Below, piece after piece: positions 1-11,424 of a stretch of 64,000 bases of DNA (the stretch's first letter is position 1; each line of letters opens with the position of its first letter). The DNA is from Silene latifolia. Its lineage: Eukaryota > Streptophyta > Magnoliopsida > Caryophyllales > Caryophyllaceae. Under the pieces are notes generated by a model, which was given only the letters and a program-made list of their open reading frames with translations, did not search any database and was not told the origin of the DNA. The DNA lies in NCBI RefSeq assembly GCF_048544455.1, contig NC_133538.1:6416658-6480657 (forward strand). The letters run 5' to 3'. Made by a program: the position numbers and the translations under genes.

Positions 1-30
1 CTTATTTTTTGTCCTGACACATCGAAAATA

Positions 31-43
31 AGGAGATAAGGGG
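31..43 (+). other. Polypurine tract of an LTR retrotransposon entering from the left
   Basis: A purine-rich run (aggagataagggg) lies five bases before a TG that opens an LTR-like sequence. In LTR retrotransposons the plus-strand primer site sits just upstream of the 3' LTR. I therefore read bases 1-47 as the 3' end of an internal region whose body is outside the window. Confidence 0.55.
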
Positions 44-47
44 CAAT

Positions 48-682
48 TGTTAGGCCTGGAAATCCGCAAATATCCCTGATCAATGTCTCACCTCAACCTG
101 ATTATCAGGCTGCCAGGGTGTCAGGCTATCAGGACACATGAAGACAGGCGCCAAGTCATGGAGAGGACAACAGTCAAAATATCAGGACGATATCAGACCA
201 AAAACTTATATTACAAGAGGAATACGCGCACAGCATTAAGTAAGAAGACCTCGCAATTAATTCAGCAATTAAGGACGTAATATTGAGAATTATTGCGGGT
301 AATTAAGGAGAATATTCCGCATTAATGCCAGGATCAAGCAGCCGTTCAGCTAGTGCCTATATAAAGAACATTTTGAAATCATTTGTACAAGGACGGAAGA
401 CAAGAAATAGCATACAACATTCTTATACAAATCTTATTTCATTACGTCCCATTGTGCTAAATATATAATACAATAGTGAAATCCTTTCCTGACTTGGTGC
501 CCGTGGTTTTTTCCCATTTAATGGTTTTCCACGTACAAAATTCTTTGTCTTGTTATTCTTATTTTTATCACCTTTATATCTTTATATTCTGCCTTGACGA
601 CCTGACTGATAGACCATACAGAGCTAGTTAACCCTACCTAAATCAATCCTGACCTGATCTTACCTTGCGGTAAAATCCACAC
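48..682 (+). mobile_element. 3' LTR of an unidentified LTR retrotransposon
   Basis: The LTR starts with TGTTAGG directly after a polypurine tract. It contains a TATA box (cctatataaag, 356-366) and A/T-rich termination-like sequence near 460-475. It appears to end in CA around 680-690; the exact end is uncertain because no second copy is available for comparison. The small open frame at 83-280 lies within it and looks fortuitous. Confidence 0.5.
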
Positions 683-1078
683 AAAACATTTACCATTGTA
701 AAAGTGTATATTCTTCTACATGAAAAATATATATTCTTCTACTTGAAAATATATCTGTGAAATTTCTTTTTTTTTTGGTGGAATTAATGTTAAAATTCTC
801 ATTGAGTTATCAATCCATTTTCCAATCTAGTTGATGATCAGCGAAGTATACTAACTACAACGATTACACCATACATAAACTATTAGACTCTAATATCCAG
901 CTTAGTACACCATTCCACCATTCCTGATCAATCCTATGCTTAACCATCCATAGCTTCATATTTGCTCATGCCCTTACTTGTTGCTGCACTTGTCTTACCA
1001 GACTTCAGTTGATTTTAGTTTCCTTCATTAATCAATTTAATTGTACTAATTTATTTAACTTCTTAATTCCAGGTTATC
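683..1078. other. Unassigned AT-rich DNA with a 23-bp tandem duplication
   Basis: I see no gene here. Bases 707-752 are two imperfect copies of a 23-bp unit (tatattcttctaca..). The rest (753-1078) has no recognisable coding or repeat structure. Confidence 0.5.
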
Positions 1079-1357
1079 ATGGGTGAAAAGCGGAAAAGAA
1101 AAGATAAGAACGATGAGGATAAGCCTGGTGAGAGGGGTGTTATGAAGTGTCCTGCAGCTATAGCGGCTAAAAAACCGCTTACTATAACATGGAATTTCAA
1201 GGGTTTTCTTATTGGTCGAAATGCTGGCACGTTATCCACTTGGATTGGAGCTACAACAAGACAGTTTGCGCCTATCAATTTAGAGGATTTCAAGAAATTG
1301 AATCCTATTTTGAGGAAGTTACTCTTAGATCATATAAAGGTGTGGCAATTTTTTTAG
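1079..1357 (+). pseudogene. Transposase-like fragment (Ptta/En/Spm type, tentative)
   Basis: A 92-codon open frame starts with ATG and a Lys/Arg-rich stretch, followed by a block containing GFLIGRNAG, LSTWIGATTRQ, APINLEDFKKL and LLLDHIK. From memory this resembles the conserved block just before the coiled region of plant Ptta/En/Spm-type proteins (G..IG.N...L...IG...R..VPI...D). It is far shorter than such proteins. After about residue 88 the frame runs into T-rich sequence containing degenerate copies of its own end, so this is at best a broken exon. I see no terminal inverted repeats. Other explanations are possible. Confidence 0.35.
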
Positions 1358-1740
1358 TTAAGCAACATTTTTTTTTTTTGGAGTTAAAATTTTTCTTAGA
1401 TCGTATAAGGAAATTGAGTCTTATTTTAATACAAGTTTCCTTAGCAATTTTTTTTTCTTTTTAGTGAAAAGTGAATATTATATAAAATAGCTACGAATGA
1501 TCAATTACATCAGTTCAACATCACCAAGATACTCTAAACTACATCAAAATTCAAATGGAACAGCCTTATGTTAGCTGCAAATTGCCTAAATGTAAAAGCT
1601 TGAATCTTGATGTCCACTGCTGTACCCTAACTCTAGTTTGTAGCTCAGCCTTATTAATTTGTTGAAGTATGAACCCTAAATGCTGGTCGTATAAGAGTAT
1701 GTCGATTTTTTTAGCTAAGCAATTTTTTCTTTAGCTAAGC
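1328..1740 (+). repeat. Degenerate direct repeats of the fragment's last exon
   Basis: Three similar stretches, near 1328-1365, 1398-1440 and 1683-1740, share a gat.gtataagg core followed by T runs and ttagctaagcaa. They look like decayed local duplications of the end of the preceding open frame. The 1500-1680 stretch between them shows nothing recognisable. Confidence 0.35.
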
Positions 1741-1819
1741 AAAATGGAGCACACACCTGTTTGTCCAAGAAAAACTCACACTGTCCATTACCTATCTAGG
1801 GTATGACAATATTCCAAAA

Positions 1820-1850
1820 CTAGTTTAGGACCCGTGCAAGGTTGCACGGG
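1820..1850 (-). mobile_element. Helitron-like 3' terminus (minus strand)
   Basis: On the minus strand a perfect 8-bp hairpin (CCCGTGCA with TGCACGGG, 1831-1850) is followed after 7 bases by CTAG and then T. Helitron 3' ends typically have a short GC-rich hairpin followed by CTRR, inserted before a T. The element would extend to the right, but I could not find its 5' TC end. Confidence 0.45.
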
Positions 1851-1915
1851 CATATAAAAAAAAGTTTTTAAATAATATTTTAAAATTTTGTTGTTATAAA
1901 TATTTAGTGCGTCTT

Positions 1916-2010
1916 AAAACAAATGGAAGCCCAGTACACCACAGAAAAATGAGGCCAAAGAACAAGTGCCTATGAGTTTTTCTGTGGTGTATTGGGTTTC
2001 CATTTGTTTT
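1916..2010. repeat. Long hairpin whose loop matches LINE-A coding sequence
   Basis: Arms 1916-1949 and 1977-2010 are 34 bp each and complementary with only two mismatches. The loop is 27 bases (1950-1976). Bases 1957-1979 are identical to 2920-2942, inside the zinc-finger part of LINE-A ORF2. Bases 2011-2280 beyond it contain nothing I can assign. Confidence 0.8.
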
Positions 2011-2280
2011 TATTGGTTTTCATCAATAAAGCTTGTAAAGTCGGTGACCAAAACAGGAGGCCTGATTCTCATGCCCGTGATTACCCAGGACCTAGACGTC
2101 CCTGATAAGATAATATTAGTTTAAATATATGATATCAAACACAAAAAATTACATTAAAGAACTCACTTGAAAATCAAAATAAAATAATTAAAATGGACTC
2201 CTACAAAAGACCACCTTATGAAGATATATAGCATTTAGGCCATATTTTTTTTGACTTAGTTTCAATTCCTATAAGTTTAG

Positions 2281-2475
2281 TTCAGCTCCATGCATTAAGT
2301 TCAGTCCAGTTCAGCTTCATTAAGCTCAGCTCAGCTCAGCTCAGTTCAGTTCAATTCAGATTAGTTTATTACAACATTATTTTTTTTTTTTATTATTATT
2401 ATTATTTTATTATTATTATTTTTATTATTATTGTTTTTTTTATTTTTTTATTTATTTTTTATTTTTTTATTTTTT
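2281..2475. repeat. Pentanucleotide repeat and T-rich/TTA microsatellite
   Basis: 2281-2345 is an imperfect ttcag/ctcag pentamer run. 2370-2475 is T-rich with (tta)n units. The T-rich part abuts the 3' end of LINE-A on the minus strand, so it is probably the expanded poly(A) tail of that LINE. Confidence 0.7.
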
Positions 2476-2598
2476 GCAAGAAAGTTATACTCATTTTATT
2501 CATCCATATAGGGAAAGAAAAATGAGAAGGGATCTTACAAAAAACCAATGACCATCATGGACTTACAAAAATGACCAATACAAAATGAGAACCAGACA

Positions 2599-3030
2599 TT
2601 AGCTTTTAGTTGCCAACCAATTCTGCGTGTATCTATCACGATTGTCCGAGAGCCTGAGCTTCATCGTATGTTGAAGAGTATAAGAGATCTGGTTAGGAGT
2701 AGAAAAGGCTCCACCGAAAATACGATTGTTTCTCTCATGCCAAATTACATAGACCATGCCTGCCACACAGCTAGCTACAACTTTGTTCCTCCATTTTCGC
2801 TTCTTGCTACATCCCATGAGTTTGTAGAGGTAGTCTTTCACATCAATTACAGCCCCTATACCAGAAAAACCTAGCCATAAAAGCATATTACGTCTCACCT
2901 GTTGCGAGTATGGACAGCTAAAGAACAAGTGCCTATGAGTTTCTTGGGTTGCGTAGCAAAGGCAACACCGGTTAACATGCATAAAACCACGCAAGTTGAT
3001 GTTGTCGACCGTCGGAAGCTGTCCCTGCAC
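2599..3030 (-). pseudogene. LINE-A ORF2, C-terminal zinc-finger (zf-RVT) part
   Basis: This 143-codon open frame carries the zf-RVT region found after the RT in plant L1-type LINEs: CCLC, then H..H and FFSC, and a later VYVIWHERNNRIF block close to the C-terminus. The family uses this domain for nucleic-acid binding near the 3' end of ORF2. The frame is disconnected from the RT segment by frameshifts and stops in 3031-3361, where the linker can be followed only in pieces. Its stop at 2599 is probably the natural ORF2 end, because the 3' UTR motif follows within about 120 bp. Confidence 0.8.
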
Positions 3031-3361
3031 AGCTTGAATTGTGCACAGGCGGTGTTTGGGGATGATGCTGGAGGCCTTAAGAACTTCAGCCCATCTCGTT
3101 TTCTTGCCACTGTCCCTGAAAATATGGTACGCTCTCCCAACGCTGAAATTACCATTTTTGACGCAAAATTTCAGCAGCCGCTATGCATTAGTAACCGAAC
3201 CAGCAACTTCAAGAAGAAAATTTTTAGTTTTAATTATGTCACACCAGGCTTTCAGTATGCCGAATCCTAGGCTGAGCCTCCCAAATTGTGTGATCGTTTA
3301 GGTTGTAAGAACGGCTCCAGCTGTCCCAAATACTGTCTCGATTTTGAGTAAGTTGCCAAAT

Positions 3362-4783
3362 TCATTTACTGAGAAGCGCTTTGTTCCAGCTTAGAAGCTC
3401 CTTAATATTGTATCCTCCCCCGGTCCAAAGTTTGCAAATTGAGGACCAACTTTTAAAGGTCATCCGTCTTTGCCTCGCATGAATCCCCCAAAAATAGTCC
3501 TTACAGAGCTTATTGACCATTTTGATGATGTGAGAAGGCAAGAGCAAGACAGAGCACCAAAAATTTTCTAAGCCAAAGACGACCGCATTAATGAGCTGTA
3601 GTTTCCCAGCATAAGAGAGAAGGTTTCCGAACCAATGGTGGATTGAGCACTGGATTTTATCGACCATCGTGTTAAACATACTAGAGGATAGTCTTCCAGG
3701 ATTCATTGTGATGCCAAGGTAGAGGAACGGGAAAGCGTCTTCAATGTAGCCAGTGAGTGCATTTATTTGCCGCTTCACCTTGTCATTAACACCACCATAG
3801 TAGATGCCAGTTTTGGCGGGATTTGCATATAAACCCGAGATAGAAGCAAAGGAGTCGAGGCAATTTGCAGCCGCCACCACAGAAGGAGTGTCACCCGTCA
3901 TGAAGATCATGAGATCGTCAGCAAAAATCAGGTGGTTGAGCTTAAGTTTCACGCATTTGGGGTGATAGGAGACTTGATGGAGGAGATGAATGCGCCTTAA
4001 GTGCCTTGAAAGCATTTCCAGCCCAAGGACAAGAATATAAGGAGAAATTGGGTCCCCTTGCCTAACTCCAGATTTTCCCGGAAAGAAACCGCATTGGCTG
4101 CCATTAATCTTCAGAGTGAACCATGTAGATGTAATGCAACCCATGACCCATTTAACAAAAGTCGTAGGAAAGTTGAGCCCCGTGAGCATGTTGGAAATAA
4201 AATCCCATTGAATGGAGTCGAATGCCTTGCGAATATCTACCTTAATGAGGCACCTGGGGGATATGGCCCCCTGGTTATAACTTTTGATAAGGTTTTGAGT
4301 CATCATGATATTTTAAAAAATATTGCGTCCTTTGACGAAAGCAGCCTGTTCATTACCAATGAGATCGGGAAGCACGTTTTTGAGGCGATTTGCAATGATC
4401 TTGCTGATTGTTTTGTACACAACAGAACAGCAAGCAATGGGCCGGTAGTCTTATACCAGAGAAGGCACACTTTTCTTGGGAATGAGGGTAAGGAGAGTAG
4501 TATTTACTTTTCTCATCATTTTCCCTTTTCGAAAGAATTCTTCTATGGCTGCGCAGAAAAGATCCCCAACAACATCCCAGTCGGTTTTGAAAAAAGCGGA
4601 AGAGAAACCATCTTGACCTGGGCTTTTAGTAGAGCCAATACTGTATAATGCATGTTTGATTTCGCTGCGAGTGATAGGGGAGGTAAGGAGAGCACCGGAG
4701 TCAGTAGAGCCATAACTGAAGAAGGACTCTTCAAACTGCTCCACATTTGTATCAGTACCCAAAAGATCCGTATAGTATTCCAT
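3362..4783 (-). pseudogene. LINE-A ORF2, reverse transcriptase part
   Basis: Two frames cover the RT. 4783-4451 has the region before the palm (SPGQDGFSSAFFK, LIPKK). 4306-3362 has the palm (KVDIRKAFDSIQWDF, GVRQGDPISPY) and the catalytic motif HLIFADDLMIF at about 3903-3934. The FADD aspartates that bind metal are intact. Between the two frames (4307-4450) the DYRPI-type block is still legible but is broken by stops. The enzyme would copy LINE RNA by target-primed reverse transcription. Nonsense and frameshift changes make this copy inactive. Confidence 0.85.
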
Positions 4784-5962
4784 AAAAGCCTTGTTTACAT
4801 CTCCAATTCCATTTATAATATTCCCCTCTTTTTCGATGATTGAACCAATAGTGCTTTGACGTTTACGAGTAGCTATTTTTGCAAAGAAATAACTAGAAGA
4901 GGAGTCTCCCTTTCTTATGTTGTTGGTTTTAGCTCATTGGAACAACATGTCGTTCTCAGCCTTGCTCAGCTCTTTATATTTGCAAATAAGATCTTTTTCA
5001 AGAGCAATAAGGCTAGGAGAGAACAGGTCATTCTGAAGTCTTTTCTGGCAGGTATACATGTCTCTTTGGACGCCTTGCAGATGCTCAGTAATATCTGAGT
5101 AACTTCTTTTGTGAAGGGCAGTGAGAGCCTTTTTAACCGCTCGAAGTTTGTAGAAGAGCTGGTAGGTAGGAGTACCGTAGTAGGGAGTGGCCCATGCAGC
5201 AACAACTATGTTGTGGTAATCAGGGTTCATGGTCCAAGCATTGAGGAAGCTAAAGTTTTTAGTAAATTTTTGGCCTCCATCAAGGGAAACCAACAGAGGC
5301 GCATGATCAGAAATCCCTGGGGGAATGCAGTCAGCAACAGAATTCGGGTAGAGTGTGATCCAAGCAGGGTTGATGAGAACTCTATCAAGGCAGGCCCAGG
5401 TTCTCGTTTAGTGCTCATGCTTGTTAGTCCAGGTGTACTCAGCGCCGATGTTGTGCATATCGTCCAAAAAGCACTTAGCCAAGCAAGCATTGAAGTCCAT
5501 GATGTTATGAATGGATGGAGGATTAGGACCTTGTCTTTCATTTAAATCCCTCACAACATTGAAGTCACTAGTCACCATCCATGGAGATCCAAAAGGGGAG
5601 ACAGTAATGAGTTTGTCTCAGAGCCGGAGTCTGTCCTGGGGGTCATTCATACCGTAGACAAAAGTAGTGGCAACACAAAGGTTAGTTGGAAGTGACATTA
5701 CAGTGGATGAGTTGCTCATGTAGAATGATATTATTTATGATCACGGTAGCAGGATTATAGAACAACCAGATCCTGCCACGAATCTTATTGCTGATAATCT
5801 CATACTTAGGGAATTTATTCATAATAAGATGTTCCTTGTGATCCTTTACATGAGTCTCGATAACACCAAAAATATTCACTCTATGATGGTGCAAAACTTC
5901 CTAACCTCAGTGTGCTTAAGGCTATCATTGAAGCCTCTAATGTTCCAGGAGGCTATCTTCAT
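4784..5962 (-). pseudogene. LINE-A ORF2, APE-type endonuclease part
   Basis: The ORF2 start ATG is at 5960-5962 (MKIASWNIRGFN, the opening motif of plant LINE endonucleases). A one-base frameshift after about 25 codons moves the reading to 5894-5682 (VIETHVKD, GRIWLFYNP). Further breaks follow before the blocks corresponding to DFNVVRDL and SDHAPLL. The segment 5293-4934 carries the linker towards the RT. APE endonucleases nick target DNA to prime reverse transcription. The domain order is right but at least three breaks are visible, so no full-length product is possible. Confidence 0.75.
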
Positions 5963-5979
5963 GTTTATCGGGTGGTAGG

Positions 5980-7227
5980 TGTTGGAGTTAGTGTCTTCCA
6001 CAATAGTACGTTTACATAATAAATCTCATTAAAAGAATATCATCAGATATTTAATTATTTGATCCTCGTTAGTTGATTAACGTAAATCGATAACGGTTGG
6101 CTGACTAGAGTTTGACGTTATTGTTGTGAGACGGCGGTGATCAACTGACCCCTTTCGGTCACACCTAAAGGAACGAACCCCAATTGACAACTAATTAATT
6201 GTATGAGATACAATTTATTTAGTCCCTTGATTTATAGACTAAAAGGTTAGTCAATTATTTTTAGAGAGATTTCGAGTTGCGAACTCGAGGCACGGCAGTT
6301 ATCATTTAATTATGCGATAATTGAATAATATGTTTTGGGAGACGGGTTTTTAGTTAATTAATTGTTAATTTACTAAAGTTGTACTAATTGATTAATGTGA
6401 TTAATATTAGTACGTAAATAATATGTGTAGCGGTACACGTATATTTACGGAGTGATTTGGACGAAATTAATCGAGAAGCATTTAAACATAAAACGATGTT
6501 TAAATAAAATTTACACGTATTTGTGCGACAAATATAAGAACTAAAATGGAGCCGTAAATAGGACATTGGACCGTGTAAATGGAGTATAGTGGATGATTAT
6601 AAACACAATCATTTCACTTTACTTGTGATACTTCCACAAGTTATCTTATAATTATATTTTACATGTGGATGTAAGATTGAAAAATATAAGACAATTTCAA
6701 CACTCCACTACTCCCTCACTCCACCGGTTTTCCCCTCCTATATACTCCAAATTGTTGTTCATTTTTGCACACCACTTCACTACTTCATTTTGCATGTGAA
6801 CAAAATTTGGTACTTCTCTCTAAAATAATAAAAGCTTTTACTAAGATTAGTTAGTAAACAAAATAAAATAATTACTAAGATTATTAGTATTATTTACATA
6901 TTATCAAGGATTAATTTTACAAGTATCTAGTTAATACTTGTAAGATAATTTTTGGGTATAGTTCTTGGGTGCAACTTGAAGGAGACTTTCTTGTTGAAGG
7001 TTTTTCTAGGAGGATCATCCATCTTCATTTAGCTCAAGAACAAACTAGAAAGGTGATCTAGTTTGTGCGCATATTACCATAAATATCAATGTAAGGAAAT
7101 TGTTTTTCCTTAATCTTTAATTTTATGCTTTTATATTTGCATGCATGTTACATAGATCACTAAATGAACATATTATGAGATAATTTATTTTTAATTAGAG
7201 AGTCTAATTAGGATCTATGATCTGTCA
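5980..7227 (+). mobile_element. 5' LTR of Copia-A
   Basis: The LTR starts TGTTGGAG and ends CTGTCA two bases before the primer site. A TATA-like tatatac lies at about 6739-6745. A block at 6093-6160 (ggctgactagagtttgac...) is closely matched in both Copia-B LTRs. The small frames in it look fortuitous. Confidence 0.8.
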
Positions 7228-7229
7228 AG

Positions 7230-7241
7230 TGGTATCAGAGC
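7230..7241 (+). other. Primer binding site (initiator Met tRNA)
   Basis: TGGTATCAGAGC, two bases after the LTR end, matches the site complementary to the 3' end of plant initiator methionine tRNA used by many copia elements. Confidence 0.9.
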
Positions 7242-9176
7242 TTAGGCTTGTAATTTGCATGTTGATTTTAAGCATATTAATAAATTATGAGATAATTTAT
7301 AAAAACTCAAAAATTGTGTTAGAAGAGGTTTTAGCACGAAATTTTTAAGGCATGCATACCTACTAATCTCAAAAGACTTGTGGTAAAGTTTGGTGATTTA
7401 TGAAGTTATTTTGCTATTTTTAATGATTTTTGGTAGAAAACGGAGTCAAAATGCCGTATTTTAGTTAAAAATTGACTAAAAATAGTTAAAAGTTGATTCG
7501 GGTCATGAAATTTTTATGGTGTTTCATGCATGTTTTCTACAAATTTTAGGCAAAAGTTTGAAGATTGGTTTGAAGTTTTGCATGTTTATTGATTTTATAA
7601 GATAAAAGTCGATAAAAGTGAAATAAATTAATCATAATTTTGAAACGTTTATTCCTGCCATGATAAATTTATGTACATTTAAAAATATTATTTAAAAGTT
7701 AAAAGTGAAATTTCAAATGTGATTTCACCTTATTTTCATGTTTATTGGGTTTAGTGGTTAAAAACCGATAAATATCGATCTTTTTCTTCATATATTTTAT
7801 ACGGATTTTTGGGGCAATTTTTCTGATATTTTGGTGTTCTTGGAAGTGTTCCAAAATACTCAAAATTTTTGTTTCAATTTTTTGTGTAATTTTTCAATTA
7901 TTTTAGATTTATTACTTAAAAATTATGATTTTACCGATTAAATTAGCAAAATATCACCAAATCAAACTAATTATTCATCATAAAATTATTGAGGACTAAT
8001 TTTGAGGTCCAAAACAGTTTGGACAATTAGTTTTGACTTAAATGAGATTTAAGAGTTGATTATTGATTTTTACAAGTTAAAAATCGATTAAACCCACAAA
8101 TACCGAGATGGATACCAACAATTAATAGATAGGGCAATTTTGGCATCATTTTACAGCATTTTTAAGCATATTTATTTAAGTTGAATGAATGATTGTCATT
8201 TATTTAAAGTATTTATCTTGTTGTACCTAGTATGGCATAGTTTATTTTAATCGTTGTTACCCGAAATGAATGGGAATATCGATTTGTTTGTAATTAAATA
8301 CGATCTCATATCGTCGGTTTGTAATTAATTAATAGTTTTATTTATTTTATTAATTAATGTATAATAGGAATAGTTATGTAATTCAATTGTAATAGTTATT
8401 CTTACTAGCGTTTCCAAAAGACGGATTACATCGAGACGGAGTCTATTTTTGGAAGTTGTTCCAAATCCCACAAGAGAAGCCACTTTTGGAATGAAAAGGC
8501 AAGGGACCAAGGAGTTGGTTTCCGATATGTAATAGTCTAGTTTTTATTAACTAGGTGGCCATACTAGGATTTATTCATATGCTTACTTGTTTGCTTGTTT
8601 TTATTTTCGCGCATGCCAAAATCGTCATTCACATGCATTTTATTTTCGCGGTTGTCAATTCACGTCATTTACATTCACCGACTTAGTTCACTTATAGGGA
8701 ATTTATGACTAAATTGACAATATCTCTCACATAACTAAAATTGAGATTAGCCTTACCAATTAGTAACACCTATGAATCTCTTGTTCATTAGAGCCACGCT
8801 CGCCCAAGCGGGGTGTTCTCTTTTTACCTTGGGTAAGTAGGGTGGTAAACGGTTATCACGCGCCAAAATTGTTTGGACTCAACGGGATATAAGACGGTCT
8901 TGTGTTCCGGGGCTAGTAGATGGATTTAAGGAAATTCGTCGACCAAGAGTTCTAGAGGTAGAATTAGTCAACGTGACTTACCGAATTTACACAATTATGG
9001 GATGTTTCGCCCAAGCGATGCTCATTTTTGTTTAATATTCGGGTCTTGAAATCATTTATATAATTTAGTGGGAGATCATAATAGAAATGCTAAAACTTGT
9101 TAAACATGTTTTCACAAGTAATTTTTAAAACAATGGATGTTAATTTTTCCTTTTTGTTGTAGCATTTTAATTTGCA
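7242..9176 (+). other. Copia-A untranslated leader
   Basis: About 1.9 kb of A/T-rich sequence lies between the primer site and the gag ATG, with many stops in all frames and no gene. Two similar short motifs (cgcccaagcg) lie near 8811 and 9010. A leader of this length is also present in Copia-B. Confidence 0.65.
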
Positions 9177-11170
9177 ATGGCAACTTCTTCAACTCCATTG
9201 ACTACATCACTAGGCAAAGATTCATGGCTAAGGTCTGTAATGGATAAATGCATCTTAAAAGATGACGGTAGTAACTTTCTTGAATGGGAATCCAACATCA
9301 AAAGTGTCACGTTGTCCGACAATGTGCTCACTTACTTGACCGATGTTCCTCCCATCGAGCCCGATCCAAGGGCTTCATCGGCGGTGCGGACCGCCTATGA
9401 TGACCATGTGAGGATGTCGAATAATATCAAAAATGTGTTGATATGGTCGATGTCCCCAAAGCTCAAGCTATCATGCATTTCTTTAAATGCGTATAAGATA
9501 TTCACTCGTATGATTACTATGTTTTCACAAACACCTAAAGTCCGTCAATACGATGCGGCGGCACGCTTCTTTGAAGCTAAGCTTGAGAGGGGCTAAAAGG
9601 TTGGTCCCCATGTACTCAAAATGGTCGAATATGTCGACATCCTAGAGCGTCTAGGGTGTAAGATTTCTAAGACTCTTGTGGTTGATCGTATCCTCCACTC
9701 ACTTCCCACCAAGTTTGCCCACTTTAGGGTGAACTACAACATGAATGGCATGGATAAGAGTTATCATGAAATTCATGCACTCCTTACCCAAGCGAAGAGA
9801 GATATGGAAGCTAGTGGGAGTGACAAAGGGGATGTTTTAACCATGAAATTAAAGAACATGTCCCTTGGAGTTAAGAAAGGAAAGGGGAAGGAAAAGTCCC
9901 AATTCAAGAAATCGTCAAAGAAACATGACAAGGGAAAGGGGAAGGCTGTTGAGAATGGCAATCCCAAGGCAAAAGGTGTCAAACTCTCCGAGGCCGAATG
10001 TTTCCATTGTAATGGGAAGGGGCATTATAGGAGGAGTTGTCCTAAATACTTGGAGGATCTCAAGGAAGGGCGTGTGACGCCTATTGGTATGATTTCCTCT
10101 CTCTATGTGATAGACGTTAATTATGCTTGCACTTCTACTTGGGTACTTGATACCGGATGTGGCTCTCACCTTTGTAATCATTTGCAGGGCTTAAGGGACG
10201 TGCAAGCACTAGCAAAAGGTGATGTGGATCTCCGAATGAGCAATGGAGCTAGAGTAGCGGCTGTTTTTGTGGGGACCTATGTGCTCACTTTAGCTAGTGG
10301 TCTAGAGTTGTATTTTAATAAATGTTATTTTGTACCAACTTTAACCAAGAACATCATCTCAATTTCCGCATTAGACGTGGAAGGCTTTTGTTTTATGATT
10401 AAGGACAATAGTTGTACTTTTTCATTAAATGATGTGGTTTATGGCAAGGCCATTTCAATTGGAGGCATTTATGTTTTAAATGATGTTAATGACGTTTATC
10501 ATGTGGAAACTAAAAAGCTCAAAAAGGGTGATCCAAACGAATCCTACCTTTGGCATTGTAGTTTAGGCCACATAAATGAAAGATGCATTAAGAGACTTGC
10601 TTCATCAAAAGTGCTCAAACCATTTGGTTTCGAATCTTATGGTACATGCGAGTCTTGCCTTTTAGGCAAGATGACTCGTGCACCTTTTGCGGGAAAAGGG
10701 ACACGAGCTAGTGAGATTTTGGCTCTCATACATACGGATGTGTGTGGACCATTAACCATCACCGCTAGAGGAGGTTTTCACTACTTCATTACTTTTACTG
10801 ATGACGAAAGTAGATATGGGTATGTCTACTTAATGAAGAACAAGAGTGAAGCTTTTGACAAGTTCAAAGACTTTCAAAATGAAGTAGAGAACCAATTGGA
10901 TAGAAAGATTAAGACCCTACGATCCGATCGTGGTGATGAATATATAAATTATGAATTTGATCCACACCTAAAAGATTGTGGTATAGTATCACAATGGACT
11001 CCTCCTGGCACACCACAATTAAATGGTGTGGCCGAAAGGAGAAACCGAACTTTACTAGATATGGTTCGGTCTATGATGAGTATAACTGAGCTTCCTAGTT
11101 CATTTTGGGGTTTTGCCCTCTTGTCTGTAATATTTTCACTAAATCGTAGCCCGACTAAAGCTGCCGATAA
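9177..11170 (+). pseudogene. Copia-A gag-protease-integrase (one stop; LINE-interrupted)
   Basis: The ATG at 9177 opens a gag of the UBN2 type. A single in-frame TAA (9594-9596) separates it from the rest, which continues in the same frame. In order: capsid, basic linker, CCHC knuckle (CFHCNGKGHYRRSC, about 9999-10040), protease with active site DTG (WVLDTGCGSHLC, about 10140-10175), the integrase zinc-binding region (LWHCSLGHIN, CESCLLGK, about 10550-10690), and the integrase core with HTDVCGP, LRSDRGDEY and LNGVAERRNRTLL, covering the D, D and E catalytic residues. The frame then runs into LINE-C at 11171. Without the stop and the two insertions it would be an ordinary copia polyprotein. 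Confidence 0.9.
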
Positions 11171-11409
11171 TTCTCGTCTTTTTAGAGGAAGAAAGGCTGC
11201 GGTTACTGAAATTGTTAGCAAGGTTAAGTTTCGTGTTTCTACATGACTCCTCATGTGGACTAGTCATAAGCAATATTCGCTTCTAGCTGCTAGTTTATGA
11301 TCTGGTTGTATAGTGGATAGTCTTTGCAAAAATCTCTTGTAATTTCTTTCATTATTTGAATGAAATGATAATTTTTTTGCAAAAAAAAAAAAACAAAAAA
11401 AAAAAAAAT
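11171..11409 (+). mobile_element. LINE-C, 5'-truncated LINE insertion with 15-bp target duplication
   Basis: This short insertion splits the Copia-A integrase. It begins with the last codons of a LINE ORF2, similar to the C-terminus of LINE-A and LINE-B, and stops in frame at 11244-11246. It carries the shared LINE 3' UTR (aatgaaatgataattttttt, then gcaaaa) and ends in a poly(A) tract. The flanks are 15-bp repeats with one mismatch (taaagc.gccgataa): 11156-11170 on the left and 11410-11424 on the right. Confidence 0.92.
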
Positions 11410-11424
11410 TAAAGCGGCCGATAA

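Larger units (their letters stand above)
2476..5979 (-). mobile_element. LINE-A, L1-type non-LTR retrotransposon (5' part cut off)
   Basis: On the minus strand the element has the last bases of ORF1, ORF2 (endonuclease, reverse transcriptase, C-terminal zinc finger), a short 3' UTR ending in a tgcaaaa motif shared with two other LINE copies here, and an A-rich tail. Copia-A is inserted at 5980, so most of ORF1 and the 5' end are separated and not in the window. The ORF1 stop (5965-5967) lies two bases before the ORF2 ATG (5960-5962). This is the oldest element of the left nest, and several frameshifts and stops fit that. Confidence 0.85.

Noticed and set aside
5111..5545. 144-codon plus-strand ORF opposite the LINE-A endonuclease
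   Set aside because: The minus strand carries clear endonuclease motifs, so the plus frame is a shadow.
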